A DNA stretch of 64,000 nucleotides from CAZEHJ01 sp964512485 (lineage in GTDB: Bacteria > Bacteroidota > Rhodothermia > Rhodothermales > UBA10348), in the NCBI GenBank assembly GCA_964512485.1, contig CAZEHJ010000008.1, forward strand, positions 1-64,000. Reading direction: 5' to 3'. The notes below the pieces were generated by a model that saw only the letters and a program-made list of their open reading frames with translations, was not told the DNA's origin and searched no databases. A program made the translations under genes and the position numbers. Position 1 is the first letter of the stretch; the number at the start of each line of letters is the position of its first letter. Positions 48,701 through 54,672 of the stretch are shown here, piece after piece.

Positions 48701-49272
48701 CCGTCGAGGCTATTGTTGAAGCCATCGTTGTCTGCAACCAGGTAGCAAAAAGCATCTTCCGGATCTGCTGGCTGGCAGATCTCATCATTATTGGTATCCA
48801 GTCCCCCCGTGAGAGTGAATTTGCCGATGTCTTCAGCATTCGGATCTTCTTTTCCTGGCTGGTTCGCGAGGTCCATTCCAAACGTAAGAGGTTTGGAGCA
48901 GCTCACGTGCACAGTAATAACGTCTACATCAGCACCATCATAGTCCGTTGTATAAGGAGCACCCGGATCGCTTGAGAGGACGACGATGTCCAGGTCGTTC
49001 TTGTGGAACTTGCCATCCGTATCCGTACCGCTGGCGGTGAACTCTTCGCCGGGGTTTACGACTCCAGAGAAATACGTGTTGTTGTTATCCTTGTCCTGAA
49101 CGAGGATGAACTTTGAGCTGGCACCGTTGAAACGGAAAGTCAGAGAAGTGACTTTCGGCTTGCCGCCGCCGGTGCAGATGGCGCACTCATTCTGGGCACT
49201 GGCTTGCTCGGGTAGAGCGAACGCAGAAACCATCAGCGTGAGAGCGATGGCAAAAATGCTTTTTCGAATCAT
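39784..49272 (-). CDS. Giant T9SS-sorted surface protein with DUF11, SdrD_B and propeller modules
   Basis: About 3,162 residues. The start giving MIRKSIFAIALTLMVSAFAL (signal peptide, cleavage near ASAQN) is chosen over upstream ATGs. Order on the minus strand: a propeller-like module opening with CYLVADNDG (to about 48000); a region where SdrD_B-like and DUF11-like domains interleave (about 47990-47270); six further DUF11-like repeats (47260-43720), most closing with an ENCAEV and DSTPGNG-type Asp-rich link; a second CYLVADN propeller (43700-42970); two SdrD_B-like domains (42965-42290); another DUF11 repeat (to 41900); a BNR/sortilin-like propeller (41890-40110); and a type A T9SS domain (NFALEQNYPNPFNPQTTIPF). 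Two of the DUF11 repeats contain an extra domain of about 190 residues. Expected to be a calcium-binding surface filament or adhesin (inference). Confidence 0.85.
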   Translation of the reverse strand: MIRKSIFAIALTLMVSAFALPEQASAQNECAICTGGGKPKVTSLTFRFNGASSKFILVQDKDNNNTYFSGVVNPGEEFTASGTDTDGKFHKNDLDIVVLSSDPGAPYTTDYDGADVDVITVHVSCSKPLTFGMDLANQPGKEDPNAEDIGKFTLTGGLDTNNDEICQPADPEDAFCYLVADNDGFNNSLDGITFVDGVFTEGSIGLTGTDHIEALTFVPETGILYGSDAEAFGSINLTTGAFTYIGDFGSGDGAQGNIDYDDVDGLAYDPFTKVMYASVRRDNGPDDLLIQVDISTGQAIDDAFGAGVDYVVVQKINGLDDIDDIAISTDNGMMYAIQNEDGQDSRLITINKFTGATTDIGDLDVPNVEGLGFHPDGRLLGVNGDSHRSLMRIHIAPFSSTTTPISNLGINDWLDYEGIACLTESENRIEGKVYGDPDRIDLELDKTADVVPGQNSDAIEYTITVTNDNSNPVNGPNAVSGNVLAGVTVELYRDKGTMGVFDVADEFVASVLTALDGSYAFDIAATGAFIVRVDLSTVPNNAYDPTDNEEAISFAGFGDTSSGNDFYFYQFTDATGVNVLDHFPNDAAFVSASESQGSFNSGTMIWNVGTLAPGASATLTINATTTKHGTVENCAEVMEADQEDIDSTPGNGIGNGEDDEDCEPTNHDRPKIDLELEKSAQGPVNGEITYTITLTNNAANATVDATGVEVEDVLPAEVTYVSSAASQGSYTPDTWTVGTLAPGDVVTLEILVTLNQNVSVENCAEVSKANETDVDSTPGNGMGNGEDDQDCVETPPEDDPEVDLKLEKSADVQSAGLGDTIIYTLTLTNESQVDATDIEVEDNLPYGVTFISSTPGAPDATYVMGTHEVHWSVPFLAAGDTAELDIEVEFDGMGGIMPASPFLGDGEYVLRNHPDGNQAPPYYGMRLDDLFGDHSPITFNFEHSQSDMRMRIEDSGATVVIYGTSWGGHDEGGFYDEAGPWNVYFKFDNVVSVYGGDDDLVVQGGDVELSSGTITALYDSPHFNTNDVFNLADEESAGYSFRLGNHSNDLGHRGHDGISGWGWLQHDGDGNLSHKSVSDFLFTAFPIPEELENCAQIMEAGEDDVDSTPGNAPDFEQEDDDPCFSIPRREEDPEVDIEVEKTASDLNPEFGDEITYTITVTNNGPDDASNLEITDVLPAGVSYVSHVESVGVYNPITGIWTITALPAFASETLEITVQIGNGGGGLNDGVFQLHNHPGNDLAPPGYGLRLDELFGGLNGLTFDFDHNDSDVQMTISGSTVTIEGEVYGGQDAGGAYDPATEGLWDLYFEYTAVVSSVPGDDDLYVDDSDSETSFGTISPQYNSAWFTAGDIFDLGDKSDGSYSFRLGDEDNDLGYNGYPGISGWGWLKHGQNGNLNHVPISDWIFTAVPLVNEIENCAELTALTEDDIDSTPDDGTGDDYDCVTVTPGDPVIDLELEKDVDLSEASVGDILHYTITVKNADDAGATATNVVVQDEIPEGLLIIDTNPNANVVVDAVTNTVTWTILSLAPGQSLQLDIEVQILEAGFFCNCAEVISADQPDVDDIFGDGTGEDYDCAVTTTDDVFTDLSLDKAVFPTNPGLGDVVDYTITVRNDGAATQTAFGIQVVDNVPAGLSIQSTDPIANVSVNNLTNIVSWFIPSLAPGDEVELHIYAQVDDPGDWENCAEIMAATGNEIDSTFGNGTGEDIDCVSTWTPDPTIDLSLEKTVDDANPTVGQDITFTLSVTNDPAATEDATGVVVEDQLPGGVTIDPGFNHPDVMVSLSGLVTWNVGTVAIGDTETLDIPVEVTIGSVQQNCAEITAADQDDMDSTPDNGIGNGEDDEDCVTITPDLIPSDLMCYLVADNEDHFGSDDVLTYITAGGTEVSIGITGTQNINAIEYVGEFGKLYASDGNRFGTLNPGTGVFSPIGFFGAGIGVQGAKNFDDVDGLALDPYTGILYGTVRTPAEDLLIQINMLTGAAVVNAWGPAMTYLVIPPVSGLNNVDDIAIQLSTGTLFGVMNGAGNSRLVTIDKTTGASANEVLLDVPNVRGLTFRANGQLVGSLGSTDKEARSINIGSGATALLATLGIDGNFDYESITCNTNVPNWLSGTVFLDNNEDALLDAGDVGQEDVDVLLYRDTNNNQILDGPDVHVGTLQTNADGYYHFPVLSTGRFIVTTDLGTYPAGAVLTTDNIETAHFTGFGQNDPDNDFGFKLQPVVLGSIGDFVFDDANANGFQDIGETGIGGVLVRLYSGACPAVGFPIATRVSNPAGGYDFTGLPAGTYCVDVEDSTVPVGYVHTTANDPMTVVLANGEDFNLADFGYYYNPQIVQADLEVTKEVDTSSPALDDVVTFTITVTNHGPADATGLIVRDIIPVGLVFEGYTSTRGSYEANKLGFWTIGDLAVGQTETLRISTKVVITNMIENIAQVSHVDQEDPDSTPGNGVPTEDDQDNALVESRGPGSVGDIIRVECADMGTVNALQYSLFDDQIYAGTEVGSLHISNDEGQNWPVFMQTDNDAPIRDIVVDGNGYVYAGSFGDGVYRSTDEGDNWTNIGPVLASINDLDVDDNTDRIYAADDGKVIVFNGFTWSTVGAGTNPFGGQQVLAVVYDENNGRLLASSAGSGVFKFEGGVWTDANSGLPTGKINVLFNSPNGEILAGTNNDGVYVFGGGGWFMFGMGLDDEPIESIGSGPNGELLAGARESGAYFYNYITGEWMSIGNLPVFTVSSMTAGLYGEVYAGAPGEGIYVIYDSDFDGIPDIAHQVANFMTNAVIQDLVVAPNGDMWAATYGYGILYSSDGGNCWTRMNRGLDNLWTFAIERRTDGWLYIGIWADGLGGIWRSKDDGRNWEFLAYPTRQIISLAIDPTNEDIIYAGANIAGGGALFKSMDGGDSWAQVGNFNQPVWSVTVDPNDGNHVLVGTLGDGVYESFNMGFTFDQIGSPINGLTNAYVFDLAYAPFGTPYEGILFAATDAGVYRYDEFAETWALFGIGSENFQFRTLAFAGLEIFGGTWNAGVVLYNALTNEWGDYGLADMPVVAFAVHQQSHTLVIGTSGSGVYLAPNLSLSTSVEDEIVGTEIPTNFALEQNYPNPFNPQTTIPFDLRETSHVTVGVYDVLGREMSMLVDGQLQAGQHQVTWDAGDIPSGTYLIRMEAGGQVFTRTMVLLK

Positions 49273-49989
49273 GTTTCCGATAACGGGGAAGTTGGAACGC
49301 ATGTGATTTTCGACAGGCCTTTCCCAGCAGGAATTGCTCGGGGTTGAGCCGGAGTGAGATTGCTGAGTCGGAACGTGTCGCATTGTGAGGGTTGTGTTGG
49401 TTGCTGTTTGCGCTGCGCGCGTGCGTATGTCCTTTGTCAAATCCCGTGCCAGTCTCATTTTGATCAGCCGAAAAAGAAGAAATAATCACACAAAAACATG
49501 ATTAAATAGAGCGCATAAAAAAACACAAATTCCTCCTGGTCCGAGGGCACCAGAAGGAATCTGTGATGTTGATCCAGAGAGGCATCAGGATCATCGCATG
49601 AAAAAGGATCAGACTGAAAGTTCAAGGAGGTTCAAAGCCGGCCAAAATGGTAGGAGGTAGGATGGCTAGGTTTCTGCCTGATCGCTCGGAATGGTCTATT
49701 CCAAAGGCTGTGCCAAAAAACAGACGAGATACCGAAATCGCCCTGAAAGGGCTAAAAAGGCTCTATTTTTATTTCCGGTGTGTGGATTTCATCTCGAAAA
49801 CGGCTTTGAGATCTCATTCCGGTACTGAGATCAGTACCAGAATCGCTACCGGCTGCTCCTCTCAATTCTGATCCTGGTCAACGGGTTATCCCCAATAATT
49901 GACTTTTCCTCCAAACGCCAATAGCTTGCTTCAATTGGTTTAATTTCCGGCTCACAACCGCTTCTCTCAGGCGCATATTTCCGGACTGG
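49273..49989. other. Intergenic region of 717 bp upstream of the giant gene
   Basis: A divergent intergenic region. On the minus side it holds a terminator-like hairpin (49529-49560) and a very short Phe-rich reading frame (49464-49499). From 49561 to 49989 I see no convincing gene; a 74-codon plus-strand frame there lacks coding character. Confidence 0.5.
49529..49560 (-). terminator. Terminator-like hairpin in the leader of the giant gene
   Basis: Read on the minus strand, ATTCCTTCTGGT pairs with ACCAGGAGGAAT (one mismatched position, G-T possible) around an 8-nt loop, and is followed by TTGTGTTTTTTTATG. It has the form of an intrinsic terminator, yet no minus-strand gene ends here: the nearest upstream one is pcm, more than 3.5 kb away. 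It may be a leader attenuator of the giant gene. Confidence 0.5.
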
Positions 49990-51336
49990 ATGCTTCGCGT
50001 TCTCTTTATCATTCTCGCAGTAGTGTCGATCGCTCTGGCAATCGTGCTGGGACGACCGTTACTCTATCTGTTGGCGCTGGTGCTTCTCATCAGTGCGGGA
50101 TTCATGCTCACGCTCAATATGAGACGTCGGCATCGGGACGTTCCGGAGACATTCATGCAGGCACCCGAGCAGCCTGAAGAAGATCTTTCCGCTCTGGGTA
50201 TTCTTGATATCAAACCGGTTGAAGTAGCCTCATCAGGTGCATCCGAAAAAGACTCCGCCCAGACAGTACCAACCGAAGAGACGCCGGCTGCTTCACCACC
50301 TGCTTCGACTACAAAAGCTCCGAGGGATAACCAGCCGGAAGATCGAGTCCCCGAGGCGGTTGTCACGCCGGTCGTCGGAAAGGCGCGCACGAAAACACCG
50401 AGGCCGCGCGTCATGGTATCCGAGGCGTCTACGCCATCCCATGCAGACGTACTCATTCCATGTTTGAGATCGCTGAGGGCTTCGGTCGATGCGTACACCG
50501 TCTGTCTACTTCGCCAGCAGGATGTCCCGCTTCGCTACAACGTGGAGGTTATGGTCAGCCAGAATTCGTATGCACGCAGCGGCGGAAACTATACGGCCAA
50601 GGAGCCGATGCTCTCGGGTCACCGGGCGCTCGTACCGGTCGTATATCCCAGGGTCGGTCCGAATGGTTTTCCGAAGTCGAAGCTTGGCTACTATCACGAG
50701 CCGATCAATATCCGGCAGGTGGCCATGGTGCCCGTTCTGCCGAAGAAGCATGAGAACCTCTTTCTGCTCGTCGTCGACACGATGAATGACGATGGACTCG
50801 AGGCAGCATCCGTTCGCGTATTGCTCGAACAATATGCCAGGCTCGTATCGACCATTCTGGACACGGAGGCAGAAGGAGGATTGGCCGATTTGGATGCCGT
50901 GCCTTCCGTGAAGCCTCGTCGCGAAATCATTGCCGATGAAATGGAACGAGCGCGTGAGGACTCGCACCCGCTTTCGCTTGCCCTCGTATTCCTGAATCAG
51001 GGCGAAGCACTGACCGGGGACGGATCGACAGACGTCACCAAGCTGGAAGACCGATTTTCCAATCGCCTCAAGAACGTCGCCGTGGACGCACGAGTAGAGC
51101 GCTTCGGCGAATTGACGTATGGCATTTTCTATCACGGAGCATATGACGGCCTCGCGCGCTGGGCGAGCGGAATTCAGGATGCGTTTCCCCAGGAAGACGA
51201 TCTCCTTTCTGGAGGGGTAAGTGTGGGCGTTGTAGTCATGAACGAACGCCATCAGGCTGCAGATGAGTTGCGCTCGGACGCGACGGCAGCCCTACAAAAA
51301 GCATTTCAGTCCGGCGAATGCATCATCGTTGAATAG
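49990..51336 (+). CDS. Membrane-anchored GAF/GGDEF-like protein, degenerate
   Basis: A 448-residue protein. Two N-terminal helices (RVLFIILAVVSIALAIVL and LLYLLALVLLISAGFML) anchor it; a Pro/Thr/Glu-rich linker (residues 55-140) leads to a GAF-like domain (about 150-290, AYTVCLLRQQDVPLRYNVE, FLLVVDTMNDDGLE). The last 140 residues look like a GGDEF relative (REIIADEMERAREDSHPLSL, ERFGELTYGIFYHGAYDGL) without a GG[D/E]EF loop, so no cyclic-di-GMP synthesis is expected. It is 12 bp before deoB and probably the first gene of that operon. The assignment is tentative. Confidence 0.55.
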   Translation: MLRVLFIILAVVSIALAIVLGRPLLYLLALVLLISAGFMLTLNMRRRHRDVPETFMQAPEQPEEDLSALGILDIKPVEVASSGASEKDSAQTVPTEETPAASPPASTTKAPRDNQPEDRVPEAVVTPVVGKARTKTPRPRVMVSEASTPSHADVLIPCLRSLRASVDAYTVCLLRQQDVPLRYNVEVMVSQNSYARSGGNYTAKEPMLSGHRALVPVVYPRVGPNGFPKSKLGYYHEPINIRQVAMVPVLPKKHENLFLLVVDTMNDDGLEAASVRVLLEQYARLVSTILDTEAEGGLADLDAVPSVKPRREIIADEMERAREDSHPLSLALVFLNQGEALTGDGSTDVTKLEDRFSNRLKNVAVDARVERFGELTYGIFYHGAYDGLARWASGIQDAFPQEDDLLSGGVSVGVVVMNERHQAADELRSDATAALQKAFQSGECIIVE

Positions 51337-51348
51337 CCCGGTTTTTCA

Positions 51349-52524
51349 ATGCTGTTCGTAACTATTGTCCTTGACGGGGTCGGTATCGGGGAACAACCCG
51401 ATGCTGATCAATACGGAGATACAGGCAGCGATACGCTCGGCCATGTGCTGGCCGCCGAGAGGCCGCACCTTCCGAATCTTGAACGCCTGGGATTGGGACA
51501 CATTCGCCCCCTGGCTGGAATTTCCTCGGATCATTCTCCTGAGTCATCCTGGGGGAAGATGACTGAGCGTTCGGCAGGGAAGGACTCGACCACCGGACAC
51601 TGGGAGTTGGCGGGTCTTCATCTTGCGGATCCGTTTCCTACATATCCGAATGGATTTCCCGATGAAGTCGTTTCTTCGTTTTGTGGGGTAGCAGGTGTGG
51701 ACGGGATCCTGGGAAACAAGCCCGAATCTGGCACTGTGATTATCGAGGAATTCGGACCGGAGCACATGGCGACGGGTAAACCCATCGTCTACACGTCAGC
51801 CGATAGCGTTTTTCAAATAGCTGTACACACAGATGTTGTCCCGTTGGATGAGCTTTATTCCATGTGCCGGGTCGCCAGAGAAAAGATTTGTGTCGGGCCT
51901 CACGGGGTAGGCAGAGTTATAGCCCGTCCATTCAACGGCAACCCCGGATCGTTCCACAGGCAGTCAGACAAACGAAAGGACTTTTCGCGTCTGCCAGAAC
52001 AGTTAACGGTTCAGGAGGCCCTTCAGCAAGCAGGAGTGACAACAATATCTGTCGGCAAGGTAGCAGATCTGTTCGGGAGTGTCGGGTTCGATCGGACTAC
52101 CAAAACCGGACCCAACAGTGTGGGAATCGACGTTACTATCCGGGAAATAGTCTCCGCAGCCGAATCGGGCGTTCCCACATTCGTGTGGGTAAATCTGATT
52201 GATTTCGACCAGGAATACGGCCACCGCAACAACCCTGGAGGTTTTGCCGCTTCTCTGGAGGAATTCGACCGGTCACTTCCTTCCCTTCTGGATGCACTTC
52301 CTGAAGGTGCCCGAATGGTACTTACCGCCGATCATGGGAATGATCCGTGCACCGCTTCAACCGATCACAGCCGGGAATACGTTCCTCTGTTATATTATGG
52401 CTCGGGTTCACAGGTAGACTTGGGTACCCGATCGACGTTTGCAGATCATGCTGCGACCATCGCAGACTATTTTGGAGTCTCTTACCTCTGTCAGGGTTCG
52501 AGTTTCGCAGGAAAAACACCTTAA
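51349..52524 (+). CDS. deoB: Phosphopentomutase
   Basis: A 391-residue alkaline-phosphatase-superfamily enzyme that interconverts (deoxy)ribose 1-phosphate and 5-phosphate. The metal and nucleophile site is VLDGVGIGEQPDADQYGDTG, with KDSTTGHWELAG as the phosphate-accepting Thr region, VGKVADLFG in the cap, and LTADHGNDPCTASTDHSREY closing the metal site. The length is typical (about 390). Usually deoB sits with deoA/deoC/deoD; here it is 11 bp upstream of two microcompartment vertex genes, which suggests work on nucleoside-derived pentose phosphates in or near a shell. Confidence 0.9.
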   Translation: MLFVTIVLDGVGIGEQPDADQYGDTGSDTLGHVLAAERPHLPNLERLGLGHIRPLAGISSDHSPESSWGKMTERSAGKDSTTGHWELAGLHLADPFPTYPNGFPDEVVSSFCGVAGVDGILGNKPESGTVIIEEFGPEHMATGKPIVYTSADSVFQIAVHTDVVPLDELYSMCRVAREKICVGPHGVGRVIARPFNGNPGSFHRQSDKRKDFSRLPEQLTVQEALQQAGVTTISVGKVADLFGSVGFDRTTKTGPNSVGIDVTIREIVSAAESGVPTFVWVNLIDFDQEYGHRNNPGGFAASLEEFDRSLPSLLDALPEGARMVLTADHGNDPCTASTDHSREYVPLLYYGSGSQVDLGTRSTFADHAATIADYFGVSYLCQGSSFAGKTP

Positions 52525-52535
52525 CGGGCATCAGA

Positions 52536-52802
52536 ATGATTCTTGGCAAAGTTATCGGAACGGTCTGGGCAACCAGGAAGGACGAGCAGCTCAAAGGCAT
52601 GAAATTGCAACTGGTGCGTGAGATCGAATCAGATGGGACGGAAAAGTCACGCGTAGTCGTCGCCGTTGACAGCGTTGGTGCCGGTGTAGGAGAGATCGTT
52701 CTCTTTGCCCAAGGCTCGAGCGCCCGGCAGACAGAATTGACGCAGAACAAACCTGTCGACGCAGTCATTACGGCTATCGTAGACAAGATGGACGTAGAAT
52801 GA
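52536..52802 (+). CDS. EutN/CcmL family microcompartment vertex protein, copy 1
   Basis: An 88-residue BMC-P protein. The ATG at 52536 gives MILGKVIGTVWATRKDEQLK, the exact family opening; the core has VVAVDSVGAGVGEIVLFAQG with SSAR following, and the end reads AVITAIVDKMDVE. These small beta-barrels form pentamers that cap the vertices of bacterial microcompartments such as carboxysomes and Eut or Pdu shells. It is 11 bp after deoB and overlaps the next vertex gene as ATGA. No hexameric BMC-H gene is in the window, so the main shell locus must be elsewhere, if present. Confidence 0.93.
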   Translation: MILGKVIGTVWATRKDEQLKGMKLQLVREIESDGTEKSRVVVAVDSVGAGVGEIVLFAQGSSARQTELTQNKPVDAVITAIVDKMDVE

Positions 52803-53092
52803 ATCTGGGAAGAGTCGTCGGTCGCGTCTGGGCGACACAAAAATCTGATTCTCTCAAAGGTCGAAGGCTTCTCTTCGTTCAGCCGAAAAACTTTTCGGGT
52901 AAAGACGTCGGTTCTCAGATTGTGGCACTCGATACCGTCGACTCGGGAGTTGGAGATACGGTGATCTACGTCTCTTCGACTGAAGCGACCATTCCTTTCA
53001 AGCCTGTTTTAACTCCGACTGACGCGACGATCGTCGGCATTGTTGATCGCGTCGACCATCAGAGTGGGTCCTGGGTGCCAGAACCATCCTGA
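52799..53092 (+). CDS. EutN/CcmL family microcompartment vertex protein, copy 2
   Basis: A 97-residue BMC-P homologue, coupled to copy 1 by a 4-nt overlap. It opens with MNLGRVVGRVWATQKSDSLK and has VALDTVDSGVGDTVIYVSS and ATIVGIVDRVD. It differs from copy 1 by a longer loop (PKNFSGKDVGS) and by losing the GSSAR segment after the GVGD turn. Divergence of the two suggests that they occupy different vertices or sub-positions rather than being a recent duplication. It ends the operon, convergent with pcm. Confidence 0.92.
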   Translation: MNLGRVVGRVWATQKSDSLKGRRLLFVQPKNFSGKDVGSQIVALDTVDSGVGDTVIYVSSTEATIPFKPVLTPTDATIVGIVDRVDHQSGSWVPEPS

Positions 53093-53114
53093 TCAGTCTG
53101 AGGGCATGGCTCAT

Positions 53115-53777
53115 TCAGGTGGACGTGTTGCCCAGCAAGGGTACAAATCGAAAAGCTTCGGTCTCGATTCGGTCAAATTCGGTCTCTCCCATTCGAACGA
53201 TGTAATTCATCATTTGCTGTTCACGACCGCCGACTGGAATAACGAGACGCCCCCCGGGACGCATGCCTTCGGGCATCTTTAGTTGATTCAGAAGAGAGTC
53301 GGGCACATCCATTGCGCCGGCCGTTACGATGATGCCGTCAAAAGGAGCCATGGTTTCCCATCCGACCATTCCATCCGAAAACCGGCAATTGACGGTGTAT
53401 CCAAGCTTGCGAAGGAGTGGGGAGGTCTTTTCGTAGAGCTGTCGAATCCGCTCGATCGAATAGACTTTGGCTCCTAGCTCGGACAATACGGCGGCCTGGT
53501 ATCCACTTCCCGTCCCGATCTCGAGAATGCGTTCTCCTGGTTTCGGTGCGAGAGTCTGGGATTGATAGGCGACGGTGAACGGCTGGGAGATCGTCTGCTT
53601 CATTCCGATAGGCAGCGCTTCGTCGTGATACGCGCGGGGAAGAAATGCTTGATCTACAAACTGCTGTCGTTGGACTCGACCGATGGCAGCAAGCACATTT
53701 TCGTCTGTGATTCCTTTCTCCCGGAGTTCTTCGACCAATCGGGAACGGCGCCTTTGAAATTTCCAGTCTTCCGTCAT
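53115..53777 (-). CDS. pcm: Protein-L-isoaspartate O-methyltransferase
   Basis: A 220-residue SAM-dependent enzyme that methylates isoaspartyl residues in damaged proteins. The SAM motif is ILEIGTGSGYQAAVLSELG, preceded by the family's GMKQTISQPFTVAYQ, and followed by FDGIIVTAGAMDVPDSLLNQL and GGRLVIPVGG. The length is normal. It lies 20 bp after dacA on the same strand, so it probably belongs to the folP-dacA-pcm unit. Confidence 0.92.
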   Translation of the reverse strand: MTEDWKFQRRRSRLVEELREKGITDENVLAAIGRVQRQQFVDQAFLPRAYHDEALPIGMKQTISQPFTVAYQSQTLAPKPGERILEIGTGSGYQAAVLSELGAKVYSIERIRQLYEKTSPLLRKLGYTVNCRFSDGMVGWETMAPFDGIIVTAGAMDVPDSLLNQLKMPEGMRPGGRLVIPVGGREQQMMNYIVRMGETEFDRIETEAFRFVPLLGNTST

Positions 53778-53797
53778 GATTGCTGGGTGGTATCGCC

Positions 53798-54598
53798 TTA
53801 AATCGTGGTTGGTGCAGCTTCCACCTCAGGCTGAAAGCTCGGCGCGAGGGCTTCGACGATGTAGTTGTCGAGGAGGCTCACGCTCACGTTTGCTTTCAAT
53901 TCTCCATTACTGGCGGTACTCACCTGGCCGGTTTCCTCGGAGACTACTATGACAAAAGCATCTGTAATCTCGGTAACCCCTACGGCCGCTCGGTGTCTGA
54001 GTCCGAGTTTGCTGTCCAGTTTCATGTTCGTGGAGATAGGCAGAATGCATCGCGCCGCTTCGATACGCGCGTCCCGGATAATCACCGCACCATCGTGCAA
54101 CGGGTTTTGCGAATAGAAAATGGTGACGAGTAAATCCCGGCTGACCTGGGCGTGAAGCTGGGCTCCCGTTTCGACGTAGCTCCTCAAACCAGTTTGCCGC
54201 TCAAAAACGATCAGCGCTCCGATTCGCCGTTTGCTCAGATCGTTCACGGCCGCCACGATTTCTTCGATGCGCTCTTGTTGCGCCGGACTTCTCATGAATC
54301 GACGTACCAACGGATTTTGTCCCAGAAGAAGAAGTAGCCGACGAATCTCCGGCTGGAAGAGAATGATGACCGCGAGAACGAACACCTCTGAAATCGAGCG
54401 AAAGAGGGCCTGCAGGATCGTCATGTCAGCCGCCGTAACGAGCAGCTGAATGATGTAGAGGGCCATGATCCCTACAAAGATCTGAACCGCGATCGTACCC
54501 CGCATCAGCTGATACAGCTTGTACAGGATGTACGCGACCAATGCGATCTCCATCAGATCGACGAGTCGAATCGGTATAACCCAGGGAAATAAAGTCAC
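53798..54598 (-). CDS. dacA: Diadenylate cyclase CdaA
   Basis: A 266-residue membrane enzyme that makes cyclic di-AMP from two ATP. Three N-terminal helices (LMEIALVAYILYKLYQLM and two more) precede the DAC domain with the catalytic DGAVII and RHRAAVG motifs and the SEETGQVS end. The start codon is GTG (GTG ACT TTA TTT); an internal ATG 15 codons later would remove the first conserved residues. In Bacteroidota, dacA typically follows folP, as here. No YbbR-type regulator gene adjoins. Confidence 0.92.
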   Translation of the reverse strand: MTLFPWVIPIRLVDLMEIALVAYILYKLYQLMRGTIAVQIFVGIMALYIIQLLVTAADMTILQALFRSISEVFVLAVIILFQPEIRRLLLLLGQNPLVRRFMRSPAQQERIEEIVAAVNDLSKRRIGALIVFERQTGLRSYVETGAQLHAQVSRDLLVTIFYSQNPLHDGAVIIRDARIEAARCILPISTNMKLDSKLGLRHRAAVGVTEITDAFVIVVSEETGQVSTASNGELKANVSVSLLDNYIVEALAPSFQPEVEAAPTTI

Positions 54599-54672
54599 GC
54601 GCAGCCGGGCGGATTAAAACATGAAGGAGTATACGGGTTCTGCCCGGCTCCTGTTTGAAAACTGGGCTTGTT

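Noticed and set aside
49647..49871. 74-codon plus-strand frame in the intergenic region before the GAF/GGDEF-like gene
   Set aside because: Composition is not protein-like, there is no good start signal and no similarity is recognised.
50506..51252. 248-codon minus-strand frame inside the GAF/GGDEF-like gene
   Set aside because: No protein features; the plus-strand frame has membrane helices and operon context.
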